Translations under genes and position numbers: made by a program | Notes under the pieces: model-generated | The model's input: only the letters and a program-made list of their open reading frames with translations | Told to the model about the DNA's origin: nothing | The model's database searches: none | Part shown: positions 12,344 to 21,159 of the stretch, piece after piece | Layout of the letters: every line of letters starts with the position of its first letter | How positions within the stretch are numbered: the first letter of the stretch is position 1 | DNA from: Terrabacter aerolatus | GTDB lineage: Bacteria; Actinomycetota; Actinomycetes; Actinomycetales; Dermatophilaceae | NCBI RefSeq assembly: GCF_007991735.1 | Contig: NZ_BJYX01000022.1 | Location: 1-63,741 of the forward strand | Length of the DNA: 63,741 bases | Direction of reading: 5' to 3'

Positions 12344-13279
12344 TCAGACGAGCTGGTGCAGCACGCCGTCCGCGATGTCGGCCAGGTGGTCGAGGTCGGA
12401 GAGGTCGAGCACCTGGAGGTAGAGCCGCTCGGCGCCCTCGGCCTCGAACGCCGCGAGCTTCTCCACGACCTCGTCCGGGGAGCCGGCCAGGCCGTTGGAG
12501 CGCAGCTCGTCGAGGTCGCGCCCGATGGCGTCGGCCCGGCGACGTAGCGTCGCCTCGTCGCGCCCGACGCAGACGATCTGGGCGGCCGAGCAGGTCAGCG
12601 AGCCGGGGTCGCGCCCGGCGTCGGCGGCGACGCCGCGGACCCGTTCGAAGAGCCGGCCGGCGTCGGGCGCCGCCATGAACGGGGCGTTGAACTCGGCGGC
12701 ATACCGCACGGCGAGGGCAGGCGTGCGTCGCCTGCCGCCACCACCGATGATGATCGGCACGCCGTGCCGCTGGGACGGCTGCACGAGGGCGGGGGAGTCG
12801 GTGACGGGGTAGTGGGTCCCGTCGTGGCTGAACGTCGCTCCCGGCTCCGTGGCCCACAGGCCGGTGATGACGGCGAGCTGTTCCTCGAGGCGGTCGAAGC
12901 GCTCGCCGAGCGGCGGGAACGGGATGCCGTATGCCGTGTGCTCGGCCTCGAACCACCCCGCGCCGAGTCCCAGCTCGACGCGTCCACCGCTCATCTGGTC
13001 GACTCCCGCCACCTGGATCGCCAGGGGCCCGGGGAGGCGGAAGGTGGCCGACGTGACGAGCGTGCCGAGCCGGATCGTCGAGGTCTCCCGGGCCAGTCCG
13101 GCGAGAGTCGTCCAGGCGTCGGTCGGTCCGACGCCGCCGTCCCCGCCCATGTGGAGGTAGTGGTCGGAGCGGAAGAAGCCGCTGAAGCCGAGGTCCTCGG
13201 CGGCTCGCGCGACGGCGAGCAGGTCGTCGTAGGTGGCGCCCTGTTGGGGCTCGGTGAAGATGCGCAGGTCGACGGTCAT
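12344..13279 (-). CDS. LLM-class F420-dependent oxidoreductase
   Basis: A TIM-barrel flavin or F420-dependent oxidoreductase of the luciferase-like family, about 311 aa and cytoplasmic. It starts M-T-V-D-L-R-I-F-T-E-P-Q-Q-G-A and shows F-F-R-S-D-H-Y, G-T-L-V-T-S-A-T-F-R-L-P-G and L-G-L-G-A-G-W, which fit the F420-using branch. The substrate is unknown. ATG 13279 is preferred; a GTG at 13294 would add five residues. The stop lies 49 bp from the marR operator, and the gene follows a tetR gene by 18 bp on the same strand, so co-transcription is possible. Confidence 0.87.
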   Translation of the reverse strand: MTVDLRIFTEPQQGATYDDLLAVARAAEDLGFSGFFRSDHYLHMGGDGGVGPTDAWTTLAGLARETSTIRLGTLVTSATFRLPGPLAIQVAGVDQMSGGRVELGLGAGWFEAEHTAYGIPFPPLGERFDRLEEQLAVITGLWATEPGATFSHDGTHYPVTDSPALVQPSQRHGVPIIIGGGGRRRTPALAVRYAAEFNAPFMAAPDAGRLFERVRGVAADAGRDPGSLTCSAAQIVCVGRDEATLRRRADAIGRDLDELRSNGLAGSPDEVVEKLAAFEAEGAERLYLQVLDLSDLDHLADIADGVLHQLV

Positions 13280-13297
13280 GCCGGGTGCAACCACCGG

Positions 13298-13963
13298 TCA
13301 GTCGTGAACAATCCCGTCGACGACGACCTCGAGCATGGGGCGCACGTCGAGCTCGGTGTGGCTCGTGTCGGCGACGCTCGCGACACCGCTCACGAGCCGC
13401 ATGACGTTGGCGGCGTCGATGCCGGGACGCAGCTGGCCGTCGGCGTCGAGGTGGTCGATGACCCGCCGGTTGGCGTCACTCATGACGCGGCACTTGCGGT
13501 ACATCGGCGAGGCGGGGTCGTCCATGGCGGCGCAGATCTTGCTCGCGGCGCCACGGTGCAGCGTGATGTGGTCGATGAAGTGCTCGAACCAGCCGAGCAG
13601 CATCTGCCGTGCGGGCAGGCCCGTGGCGATCGCCGCGTCCGCGTCGGCGGACACGCGGTCGGTCCAGTCCTGCATCAGGGCGTCGACGAGGGCCTCGCGC
13701 GTGGGGAAGTGGCGGTAGAGCGTGCCGGGACCCACGCCGGCCCGCTTCGCGATCTCGTCGAGGGAGGAGTCCGTGCCGCGTTCGGTGAAGACGATGCGGG
13801 CGGTCGCGAGGATCTTGTCGTAGTTGCGCCTGGCGTCGGCGCGCATGGGGCGAGGCGATTTCGCGGCATCGTCCTGAGCTGGTCCGTTGGCCGAATCCTC
13901 TTCGGTGGCAACAGGTTCCGGCGACGGATCGAGCGTCGCCTTGCCGGCTACGGCAGGCGTCAC
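13298..13963 (-). CDS. TetR/AcrR-family regulator, 221 aa
   Basis: The N-terminal 38 residues are Pro/Ala/Asp-rich and probably disordered. The helix-turn-helix follows (Y-D-K-I-L-A-T-A-R-I-V-F-T-E-R-G, then L-D-E-I-A-K-R-A-G-V-G-P-G-T-L-Y-R-H-F). The C-terminal half is an all-helical ligand domain. GTG start with AGGGAG 8 nt upstream. A 17-bp perfect palindrome lies 20 bp before the start, and a DHA2 exporter runs the other way. The likely role is repression of both itself and the exporter until a drug-like ligand binds. Confidence 0.88.
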   Translation of the reverse strand: MTPAVAGKATLDPSPEPVATEEDSANGPAQDDAAKSPRPMRADARRNYDKILATARIVFTERGTDSSLDEIAKRAGVGPGTLYRHFPTREALVDALMQDWTDRVSADADAAIATGLPARQMLLGWFEHFIDHITLHRGAASKICAAMDDPASPMYRKCRVMSDANRRVIDHLDADGQLRPGIDAANVMRLVSGVASVADTSHTELDVRPMLEVVVDGIVHD

Positions 13964-13983
13964 GAGAAATCTCCCTTGCTAAA

Positions 13984-14000
13984 ACGGAGACAGTCTCCGT
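13984..14000. promoter_or_regulatory. TetR operator palindrome
   Basis: ACGGAGAC-a-GTCTCCGT is a perfect 8-bp inverted repeat around one central base, between the tetR start (13963) and the divergent exporter unit. Symmetry, length and location fit a TetR dimer site. Confidence 0.8.
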
Positions 14001-14077
14001 ATTGTGGGTCAGGCAGAACCGGAGTGGTTCTCCGCTAATCGTAGCGCCGACCGTCGTCACAGAGGAGTCCGGCACCC

Positions 14078-14311
14078 ATGACCACGACGATCCGACCCAC
14101 CCGACAGGCCCTTCGCGTCCACCGGTCGCACCTGGCCACCACGCACCGCGCCCCGCTCGTCCAGCGCCGAGAGCAGACCGAGGCCGCCGACGGCTCCGGT
14201 GCCACGCGCACCCGGGCCCGCGCCTTCACCCCCATGACCCGCGACCCGCTCACCGTCGAGAGCTCGCGCACCCCGTCCGCGGACCACCGGTCCCAGCACC
14301 ACGAATCCTGA
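14078..14311 (+). CDS. Small basic protein ahead of the DHA2 exporter, 77 aa
   Basis: An ORF of 77 codons with nearly all third positions G or C, in keeping with real genes here. GAGGAG stands about 12 nt before the ATG. Its TGA lies 8 bp before the exporter ATG, and GAGG just before its stop can serve as the exporter ribosome site, so the two look translationally coupled. The protein is rich in Arg, Thr and His with no membrane segment and no recognised domain. It could be a regulated leader peptide or a small real protein. The 97 bp upstream hold the TetR operator region. Confidence 0.5.
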   Translation: MTTTIRPTRQALRVHRSHLATTHRAPLVQRREQTEAADGSGATRTRARAFTPMTRDPLTVESSRTPSADHRSQHHES

Positions 14312-14319
14312 GGTCAGAG

Positions 14320-15834
14320 ATGTCGACCAGCACCACCGCACCACCCGTCTCCCGGCGACCCGAACCCTCGAATGGGGAGCGCGCCGCCCGCAGGGGAGCC
14401 ATCGGCCTCGGCGTCGTCCTCGTCGCCCAGCTCATGCTCGTGCTCGACGCCACCGTCGTGAACGTCGCGCTCCCGCACATCCAGACCGACCTCGGGTTCA
14501 CGCCCGCGGGCCTGTCCTGGGTGCTCAACGCCTACACCCTCGCCTTCGGCGGACTCCTCCTGCTCGGTGGCCGCCTCGGTGACGTCCTCGGACGCCTGCG
14601 CAGCTTCGAGATCGGACTGGCGATCTTCACCGTCGCGAGCCTGCTCGGTGGCCTCGCCACCTCGCCGGCGTGGCTCATCAGCGCCCGCACCCTCCAGGGT
14701 GTCGGTGCCGCCCTCGCCGCGCCGAGCGTCCTCGCGCTCGTGACGACGAGCGCCCCGAACGAGGCCGCCCGCAACCGCGGACTGGCCCTCTTCACGGCGG
14801 TGTCGTCCGCCGGCGCCTCGATCGGCCTGCTGCTCGGCGGCGCGCTGACGGACTTCGTCAGCTGGCACTGGACCCTCTTCGTCAACGTCCCGATCGGCGC
14901 CGTCGTGCTCGTGCTGGCCCGCCGCTTCGTCACCGAGACCCCGCGCATCAGCGGGCGCTTCGACGTCGTCGGCGCGGTCACCGCGACGCTCGGTTCGGTC
15001 GCCGTCGTGCACGGCTTCATCAGCGCCGCCGACCGCGGCTGGACCGCACCGCTGACGCTGGCGTCGTTCGTCGTGGGCCTCTCGCTGCTCGCCCTCTTCG
15101 TGCGCACCGAGAGCCGTGTCTCGGCACCGCTGCTGCCGCTCGCGCTCGTGCGCAACCGGACCCGTGGTGGCGCGCTCGTGCTCATGGCGCTCGTCGTCGG
15201 CGCCCAGTTCTCGACGTTCTTCCTCGTGACGCAGTACCTCCAGCTCGTCCTCGGCTTCAGCCCGGTCGCGACCGGGGCCGCGTTCCTGCCGCTCAGCCTC
15301 GCGATCTTCGCCACGTCGCGGGTCAGCGCCCGCCTCGTCGCCAAGGTGGGTCCGCGCCCGATGCTCCTCGTGGGCACGCTCGGGCTGGCGGCGAGCTTCG
15401 TGTGGCTCAGCAGCATCACGACGACGAGCACGTATGCCGGCCACCTCCTCGGTGCGCTCGTGCTCAACGGCGTCTCGGCCGCGCTCGTCTTCATGCCGGT
15501 CACGGTCGTCGTGCTCGGCGGCGTCGACCGCGCCCAGGCCGGCACGGTGTCCGGGCTGCTCCAGACGGCCCAGCAGCTCGGCGGCGCCATCGGGCTCGCG
15601 GCCATCGTCAGCGTCTACGCCTCGAAGGCCGTCCCGGGGAAGTTCGTGCCCGGCGTCGAGCCGGCCTTCCTGACCTCGGCGACGTTCGCCCTCGTGGCGC
15701 TGCTCGTCGCGGCCCTCGTGCTCCGGCCCCGCCCGGCGAGCGCCGTCGCCGAGCCGACCGTGCCGTCCGAGCCGACCGAGCCGACCCGCGAGACGGTCGC
15801 CGTCGCCGCCGTGGACGGAGCCGACGCGAGCTGA
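14320..15834 (+). CDS. MFS exporter of the DHA2 (EmrB/QacA) type, 504 aa
   Basis: Drug:H+ antiporter with about 14 membrane segments. The first helix has the DHA2 mark L-M-L-V-L-D-A-T-V-V-N-V-A-L-P, followed by W-V-L-N-A-Y-T-L and G-G-R-L-G-D-V-L-G-R. The C-terminus is a disordered Pro/Glu/Thr tail. The length matches the family. It probably exports toxic hydrophobic compounds under control of the divergent TetR. A long perfect hairpin follows the stop. Confidence 0.9.
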   Translation: MSTSTTAPPVSRRPEPSNGERAARRGAIGLGVVLVAQLMLVLDATVVNVALPHIQTDLGFTPAGLSWVLNAYTLAFGGLLLLGGRLGDVLGRLRSFEIGLAIFTVASLLGGLATSPAWLISARTLQGVGAALAAPSVLALVTTSAPNEAARNRGLALFTAVSSAGASIGLLLGGALTDFVSWHWTLFVNVPIGAVVLVLARRFVTETPRISGRFDVVGAVTATLGSVAVVHGFISAADRGWTAPLTLASFVVGLSLLALFVRTESRVSAPLLPLALVRNRTRGGALVLMALVVGAQFSTFFLVTQYLQLVLGFSPVATGAAFLPLSLAIFATSRVSARLVAKVGPRPMLLVGTLGLAASFVWLSSITTTSTYAGHLLGALVLNGVSAALVFMPVTVVVLGGVDRAQAGTVSGLLQTAQQLGGAIGLAAIVSVYASKAVPGKFVPGVEPAFLTSATFALVALLVAALVLRPRPASAVAEPTVPSEPTEPTRETVAVAAVDGADAS

Positions 15835-15859
15835 CCCCGTCCCGCGCCTGGAACGGCGA

Positions 15860-15907
15860 ATGGTGCTGCGTCCGGTGGGGTCATCACCCCACCGGACGCA
15901 GCACCAT
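15860..15907. terminator. 21-bp stem bidirectional terminator
   Basis: A perfect 21-bp stem (15860-15880 with 15887-15907) and 6-nt loop TCATCA, between the convergent DHA2 exporter and ppa. The 3' arm starts CCCCACCGGACGC. Confidence 0.85.
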
Positions 15908-15962
15908 CTGCAGCACGATCCCCGCGCGCACCTGCGCTGAAGCGGGACGCCCGGGAACGACG

Positions 15963-15996
15963 CGACCCCCGCGGCCCGGGTGGGCAGCGGGGGTCG
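15963..15996 (-). terminator. Hairpin downstream of ppa
   Basis: Arms CGACCCCCGC (15963-15972) and GCGGGGGTCG (15987-15996) with a 14-nt loop, 44 bp past the ppa stop on the minus strand. A CGGCATA motif lies between it and the gene. Confidence 0.6.
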
Positions 15997-16039
15997 GGCA
16001 CGCGGCATACGACCGCGGTGGTCGGGTCGCGCGGAAGGC

Positions 16040-16558
16040 TCAGTGGCCCTGCGGCATCGCCCAGCGGGCGGTCGAGGTGCCCTGCTCCTTGGCGCGCTCG
16101 AAGGCCTCGCCGATGATCTTCTCGGCGGCCTCGCGGTTGCCCCAGTCGGAGCCCTCGACGTGCTTGCCGGGCTCGAGGTCCTTGTAGCGCTCGAAGAAGT
16201 GCTGGATCTCCTTGAGCGTGAACTCGTTGATGTCGCTGATGTCCTGCACGTCGACGTTGCGCGGGTCGACCGGCACGCAGAGCACCTTGTCGTCGCCGCC
16301 GGCCTCGTCGGTCATGTGGAAGACGCCGATCGGACGCGCCTCGACGACGACGCCGGGGAAGACCGGCTCGGGCAGCAGCACGAGGGCGTCCAGCGGGTCG
16401 CCGTCCTCGCCGAGCGAGTCCTCGATGTAGCCGTAGTCGGCGGGGTAGGCCATGGGCGTGAAGAGGTAGCGGTCGAGGCGGATCCGACCGGTCTCGTGGT
16501 CGACCTCGTACTTGTTGCGCTGTCCGCGCGGGATCTCGATGGTGACGTCGAACTCCAC
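16040..16558 (-). CDS. ppa: Inorganic pyrophosphatase, family I
   Basis: Hydrolyses pyrophosphate to phosphate in the cytoplasm, pulling biosynthetic reactions forward. The 172-aa protein shows [15 protein letters not shown], the substrate strand Y-P-A-D-Y-G-Y-I-E, the metal-binding G-D-P-L-D-A-L-V and D-P-R-N, all expected for family I. GTG 16558 (M-E-F-D-V) is preceded by GAAGGGGAA; the frame remains open far upstream as a shadow. It is divergent from dacB across 155 bp. Confidence 0.95.
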   Translation of the reverse strand: MEFDVTIEIPRGQRNKYEVDHETGRIRLDRYLFTPMAYPADYGYIEDSLGEDGDPLDALVLLPEPVFPGVVVEARPIGVFHMTDEAGGDDKVLCVPVDPRNVDVQDISDINEFTLKEIQHFFERYKDLEPGKHVEGSDWGNREAAEKIIGEAFERAKEQGTSTARWAMPQGH

Positions 16559-16713
16559 GTCTTCCCCTTCTTCACGGTCTTCGGGTGATGGGTCGGGTGC
16601 GGCTCGGGTGCCGGAGCACCGGCCTGCGGCTGACAGAATCGTCCGCGACAGTGTGGCAGCAAGGACCGGCCTTGCGCGAAACAGCCGCGGACGACGGACG
16701 GGGGTGACGGGCC

Positions 16714-18273
16714 ATGGCACGAGAGTCAGGGGCTCGTCGGCGCGGACCCCGCCGGACCTACGGCATGGCCGTCGTGTGGTCGGTCGTGACGATCCTGCTG
16801 GGGTATGCCGTCCTCGACGTCGCCGACGCCGCGCCCGGTGTGCTGACCCTGCGACCACTGCCGCCGCCCGCGCCCACCGAGTACGTCGCGACGCGCACGC
16901 TGCCCCTCGTTCCGCAGCCGACGCCGGCCACGTCGGTCGCCGAGCCGCTGCCGCCGCTGGCCGGCGAGACGGCCGCCCCCTCACCGACCGGCATCGAGCG
17001 CGCCCTCGCCGCGGTCCGTGCCGTTCCGGCCCTGCGCGACTCGGCGCTCGTCGTGCGTGACGGGCAGAGCGGCGACGTGCTCCTCGACCAGCGCGGTGAC
17101 GAGCTGCGCATCCCGGCATCGACGACGAAGCTGCTCTCCGCGGCGGCGATCGGGCGCGCCTTCGCCCCCGGCGAGACGCTGCGCACCGTGGTGCGCGAGG
17201 GCGACACGCCCGACGAGATCGTCCTCGTGGCCGGCGGTGACTCGCTGCTCGCGCCGGGCAGGGGTGACCCCCGGGCCGTGGCCGGACGGGCCGGCCTCGG
17301 GGACCTCGCCGACCAGGTCGCCTCCGCGCTCCGTGCCCGCGGGACGCGCTCGGTGACGCTCTACGTCGACGAGACCTATGCCGACGGCCCCAGAACCGCA
17401 CCGACCTGGGCCTCGACGTTCCGCAGCTCGGGCATCACCGGCGCCGTGGCGATGCTCGGGCTGTCGAGCCAGCGCGCCCGCGGTGGTGCGGCCGGGCCCG
17501 CCGATCCCGTCCTGTCGGTCCGCACGGCCTTCGCCGGCCTGCTCGACGCGCGGGGCCTCGCCGTGAAGGTCGCCGCCCGCGGGCGGGCGCCCGGCGCACC
17601 CGGCTCCCCGATGCCCACGCCGATGCCTACGCCGACCTCCGGCTCGACGCCTCAGACCGCCACGGACTCGACCGCCACGCCCACGACGAGCGCCCCGACG
17701 ACCGGCCCCGGAGCGGTCCTCGGCAGCGTGGAGTCGGCCCCGGTTCAGGAACAGCTCGCCCTGGCCCTCACCGACAGCGACAACGCCCTGACCGAGATCC
17801 TCGCCCGCCAGGCCGCCTACCGCTCCGGGGCGGGCACGGCGTTCGCGGCCGTGGGAGCCTGGGTCGTGTCGCAGGTGGCCGCGCTCGGCCTCGACACGGC
17901 CGGGGTCACCCTCTCGGACGCGAGTGGGCTCTCCCGCGAGAACCGGGTGCGTGCCTCCCTCCTGTCCGACGTGCTCGTGCTCGGCTACGACGGCCGCCAC
18001 CCGGTGCTGCGGCGCGCCCTCGACGGCCTCCCGATCGGCGGGCTGACCGGCACCCTGGCCGACCGGTTCACGGGCGCCGACCACGTCGCGGCGGGCCGGG
18101 CCCGCGCCAAGACCGGCACGCTGACCGGCGCCAACGCGCTCGCCGGAAGCGTCGTCGACGACGACGGTCGACTCCTCGTCTTCGTGGGTATGGTCGCCGG
18201 AGTGGGAACCAACGACGCTCGGGCGGCGTTGGACCGTCTGGTAGCGGCGATCGCCTCGTGCGGGTGCCGCTGA
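16714..18273 (+). CDS. dacB: D-alanyl-D-alanine carboxypeptidase, PBP4 class
   Basis: Trims or cleaves peptidoglycan peptides outside the membrane. Residues about 20-40 form one N-terminal membrane or signal segment. A Pro-rich linker follows, then the class C penicillin-binding domain: S-T-T-K (catalytic Ser, about 132), S-D-N (about 350) and K-T-G-T (about 470). A stretch of about 40 Pro/Thr/Ser/Ala residues (about 293-333) is inserted inside the domain before S-D-N and looks disordered. The length of 519 aa is long because of these linkers. It heads the cluster dacB-DUF2342-tilS-hpt-ftsH, a conserved actinobacterial order. Confidence 0.92.
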   Translation: MARESGARRRGPRRTYGMAVVWSVVTILLGYAVLDVADAAPGVLTLRPLPPPAPTEYVATRTLPLVPQPTPATSVAEPLPPLAGETAAPSPTGIERALAAVRAVPALRDSALVVRDGQSGDVLLDQRGDELRIPASTTKLLSAAAIGRAFAPGETLRTVVREGDTPDEIVLVAGGDSLLAPGRGDPRAVAGRAGLGDLADQVASALRARGTRSVTLYVDETYADGPRTAPTWASTFRSSGITGAVAMLGLSSQRARGGAAGPADPVLSVRTAFAGLLDARGLAVKVAARGRAPGAPGSPMPTPMPTPTSGSTPQTATDSTATPTTSAPTTGPGAVLGSVESAPVQEQLALALTDSDNALTEILARQAAYRSGAGTAFAAVGAWVVSQVAALGLDTAGVTLSDASGLSRENRVRASLLSDVLVLGYDGRHPVLRRALDGLPIGGLTGTLADRFTGADHVAAGRARAKTGTLTGANALAGSVVDDDGRLLVFVGMVAGVGTNDARAALDRLVAAIASCGCR

Positions 18274-18394
18274 CGGGCCGACAGGGCCGTTCGGGGACCG
18301 GGTGGTGACGACGTTCACGACCTCGCCGACGAGCGGTCCGGCCCTCCAGACACCTCGCGCGACGTCGACATCGTCACGGACGGAAAGGGCTGGC

Positions 18395-19501
18395 ATGACC
18401 GACACGACCCACCGGACCCCGGAGGACGCCCGCCGTCCTGAACGCGTCGCCGGTGGTGCTCCGGCCGCCTCCGTCGACTACGAGTTCGCCAAGCGCACCG
18501 GTCGCGCCATCGTCAACCCGGGCCCCCAGGTCTCCAGCGACGAGGCGGCCGCCATCGTGGCCGACCTGCGCGCCGCCGCGGCCTCCGCCGTCGCCCCGGT
18601 TGCCGAGACGAGCGCCCTCACCGCCCCGGCCGGCGCGCCCGACCCGCTCGTCGTCGACCGGGCCGGCTGGATCAGCGCCAACGTCGACTCGTTCCGGTCG
18701 ATGCTCGACCCCGTCGTCGACAAGCTCAACGCGACGAAGAAGTCCTCGACGAGCGCCACGGCGGCCGCGATCGGCGGCAAGGTCACCGGCGCCGAGATGG
18801 GCGGCCTGCTCGCGTTCCTGTCGAGCAAGGTGCTGGGCCAGTACGACCTCGCGCCGGGTGGCACTGCGCGCCTCATGCTCGTCGCGCCCAACATCGTGGC
18901 CGCCGAGCGGCGCATGCAGGTCGACCCGACCGACTTCCGCCGCTGGGTCGCCATGCACGAGGAGACCCACCGGGTGCAGTTCACCGCGGTGCCGTGGCTG
19001 CGCGACCACATGGTCTCGCGCACCCAGGCCCTCGCGGTCGACCTCGCGCCGACCCCCGAGGACCTCTCCAAGCGCTTCGAGCAGCTGACGAAGAACCTGC
19101 CGCAGGTGCTGAGCTCCGGCGAGGGCGTCGGGCAGCTCTTCGCGACGCCCGAGCAGAAGGCCCGGATCGCCGAGCTGACCGCCGTCATGTCGCTGCTCGA
19201 GGGCCACGCCGACGTCGTCATGGACGCCGTCGGCCCTCGGGTCATCCCGAGCGTCGACGAGATCCGCCGCAAGTTCGACCAGCGCCGCAACAGCTCGGTC
19301 GGCGTCGACCGGCTGCTGCGCAAGCTGCTCGGCCTCGAGGCCAAGATGCGGCAGTACCGCGACGGCGCCGTCTTCGTCCGTGCCGTCACCGACCAGGTCG
19401 GCCGCGACGGCTTCAACGCGGTCTGGACCTCGCCCGAGACCCTGCCGCGGGCCGCCGAGATCCTCGAGCCGGACGCCTGGGTGCGCCGGGTCCACGGCTG
19501 A
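18395..19501 (+). CDS. Zinc-dependent metalloprotease-like protein, DUF2342
   Basis: A conserved actinobacterial protein sometimes labelled F420-biosynthesis associated. It is 368 aa with the zinc motif H-E-E-T-H at about 188-192 (M-H-E-E-T-H-R-V-Q-F) and a downstream L-E-G-H-A-D-V-V-M-D-A that can supply the third ligand. Its substrate is not known. ATG 18395 is preceded by GGAAAGGG; earlier in-frame starts would add a low-complexity leader. tilS starts only 3 bp after its stop. Confidence 0.88.
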   Translation: MTDTTHRTPEDARRPERVAGGAPAASVDYEFAKRTGRAIVNPGPQVSSDEAAAIVADLRAAAASAVAPVAETSALTAPAGAPDPLVVDRAGWISANVDSFRSMLDPVVDKLNATKKSSTSATAAAIGGKVTGAEMGGLLAFLSSKVLGQYDLAPGGTARLMLVAPNIVAAERRMQVDPTDFRRWVAMHEETHRVQFTAVPWLRDHMVSRTQALAVDLAPTPEDLSKRFEQLTKNLPQVLSSGEGVGQLFATPEQKARIAELTAVMSLLEGHADVVMDAVGPRVIPSVDEIRRKFDQRRNSSVGVDRLLRKLLGLEAKMRQYRDGAVFVRAVTDQVGRDGFNAVWTSPETLPRAAEILEPDAWVRRVHG

Positions 19502-19504
19502 GCG

Positions 19505-20521
19505 ATGCGAGGTCCCGCAGACATGCCCGGTCCCGACCCCGCCGTCGCCGCCACCCGTCTCGCGGTGCGTGAGCACCTCGCAGACGTGCCCGAGGGAGGC
19601 GTCGTGCTCGTCGCCTGCTCGGGTGGCCCCGACTCGGTGGCGCTCGCCGCCGCCCTCGCCTTCGAGGCGCCGCGTGCCGGGGTGCGTGCCGGTGCCGTCG
19701 TCGTCGACCACGGGTTGCAGGAGCGCTCGGCCGAGGTGGCCCGGGACGCCGCGGCGCTCTGTCGCGAGATCGGGCTCGACCCCGTCGAGGTGGTCTCCGC
19801 CGAGATCCGCACGAGTGGCGCCGGCCTCGAGGCCGACGCGCGCACCGCCCGCTACGCCGCCCTCGTGGCGACCGCGGACCGGCTCGACGCCTGCACCGTC
19901 CTCATCGGTCACACCCGTGACGACCAGGCCGAGCAGGTGCTGCTGGGCCTGTCCCGCGGCTCGGGCGCCCGGTCGCTCAGCGGTATGCCGGTGCGCCGGG
20001 ACCGCTTCGTGCGCCCGCTCCTCGCCCTGCCGCGCGCCACGACCCTCGCCGCGTGCGCGGCATACGGCATCCACCCGTGGGACGACCCGCACAACAGCGA
20101 CGACTCGTTCCGTCGGGTCCGGGCGCGGCGGCTGCTCGCCACCCTCGAGTCCGACCTCGGTCCGGGGTTCGCGGCGGCGCTCGCCCGCAGCGCCGACCTG
20201 CTCCGCGAGGACGCCGACTACCTCGAGACCCTCGCCGTGAGGGCGCGGGCCGACCTGCCGGCCGGACCGGCCGGCGACGGGATCGACCTGGGCGCGCTGG
20301 CGGCCCTGCCGCGGGCGATCCGCACCCGGGTCTGGCGGCTGCTGGCCGCCGAGGCCGGCGCCCCGCTCGCCGACGTCAGCGCCGCCCACGTCGAGTCGCT
20401 CGACGCGCTGCTCACGTCGTGGCACGGGCAGGGTCCGCTGCACGTGCCGGGCGGGATCGCCGTCGCGCGCACCGGGGGAGCCATCGTCTTCAGCCCGCTG
20501 CGCGAGACCGCCGACGCCTGA
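19505..20521 (+). CDS. tilS: tRNA(Ile)-lysidine synthetase
   Basis: Converts C34 of the CAU-anticodon tRNA-Ile to lysidine using ATP and lysine. The PP-loop motif S-G-G-P-D-S is at about 40 (V-A-C-S-G-G-P-D-S-V-A-L). G-H-T-R-D-D-Q-A-E and the P-W-D-D-P-x-N-x-D segment are also present. At 338 aa it is the shorter form usual in actinobacteria, without the full C-terminal domain of E. coli TilS. ATG lies 3 bp after the DUF2342 stop. Confidence 0.93.
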   Translation: MRGPADMPGPDPAVAATRLAVREHLADVPEGGVVLVACSGGPDSVALAAALAFEAPRAGVRAGAVVVDHGLQERSAEVARDAAALCREIGLDPVEVVSAEIRTSGAGLEADARTARYAALVATADRLDACTVLIGHTRDDQAEQVLLGLSRGSGARSLSGMPVRRDRFVRPLLALPRATTLAACAAYGIHPWDDPHNSDDSFRRVRARRLLATLESDLGPGFAAALARSADLLREDADYLETLAVRARADLPAGPAGDGIDLGALAALPRAIRTRVWRLLAAEAGAPLADVSAAHVESLDALLTSWHGQGPLHVPGGIAVARTGGAIVFSPLRETADA

Positions 20522-20593
20522 GCCCGCGCGCCGGTGCGGTTGAATGGATCCCGCCCCGCACGACCCCGCACCGCCACACATCGAGGAGCCTTC

Positions 20594-21145
20594 GTGGACC
20601 ACGAGCACATGGGAGATGACCTGGCCCAGGTCCTGTTCACCGAGGAGCAGATCCAGGCCCGGCTCGCCGAGCTCGCCGCCGACATCTGGAAGGACTACGA
20701 GGGCAAGGAGTTCCTCCTCGTCGGGGTCCTCAAGGGTGCCGTCGTCGTCATGGCCGACCTCATGCGCGCCCTGCCCGGCACCGCGCCGATGGACTGGATG
20801 GCGGTCTCGTCCTACGGCTCCGGCACGAAGTCCTCGGGCGTCGTGCGCATCCTCAAGGACCTCGACACCGACATCAGCGGCCGCCACGTGCTCATCGTCG
20901 AGGACATCATCGACTCCGGCCTGACGCTGTCGTGGATCAAGTCCAACCTCGAGTCGCGCAACCCGGCCTCCGTCGAGATCTGCACGCTGCTGCGCAAGCC
21001 CGACGTCGTCAAGGTCGACATCCCCGTCAAGTACGTCGGCTTCGACATCCCCAACGAGTTCGTCGTCGGCTACGGCCTCGACTACGCCGAGAAGTACCGC
21101 AACCTGCGCTGCGTCGGCACCCTCGCCCCCCACGTCTACGCCTGA
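20594..21145 (+). CDS. hpt: Hypoxanthine phosphoribosyltransferase
   Basis: Salvages hypoxanthine and guanine to IMP and GMP with PRPP. The protein is 183 aa with the PRPP loop [13 protein letters not shown] at about 100-112, V-L-K-G-A-V-V-V at about 44, and the base-binding [20 protein letters not shown] near the end. GTG 20594 follows GAGGAG. The order tilS-hpt-ftsH is widely conserved in Gram-positive bacteria. Confidence 0.95.
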   Translation: MDHEHMGDDLAQVLFTEEQIQARLAELAADIWKDYEGKEFLLVGVLKGAVVVMADLMRALPGTAPMDWMAVSSYGSGTKSSGVVRILKDLDTDISGRHVLIVEDIIDSGLTLSWIKSNLESRNPASVEICTLLRKPDVVKVDIPVKYVGFDIPNEFVVGYGLDYAEKYRNLRCVGTLAPHVYA

Positions 21146-21159
21146 GCCCAGGGAGACCC

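Noticed and set aside
18374-21133. Minus-strand open frame of 919 codons over DUF2342, tilS and hpt
   Set aside because: It covers three clear genes on the plus strand and its product is low-complexity.
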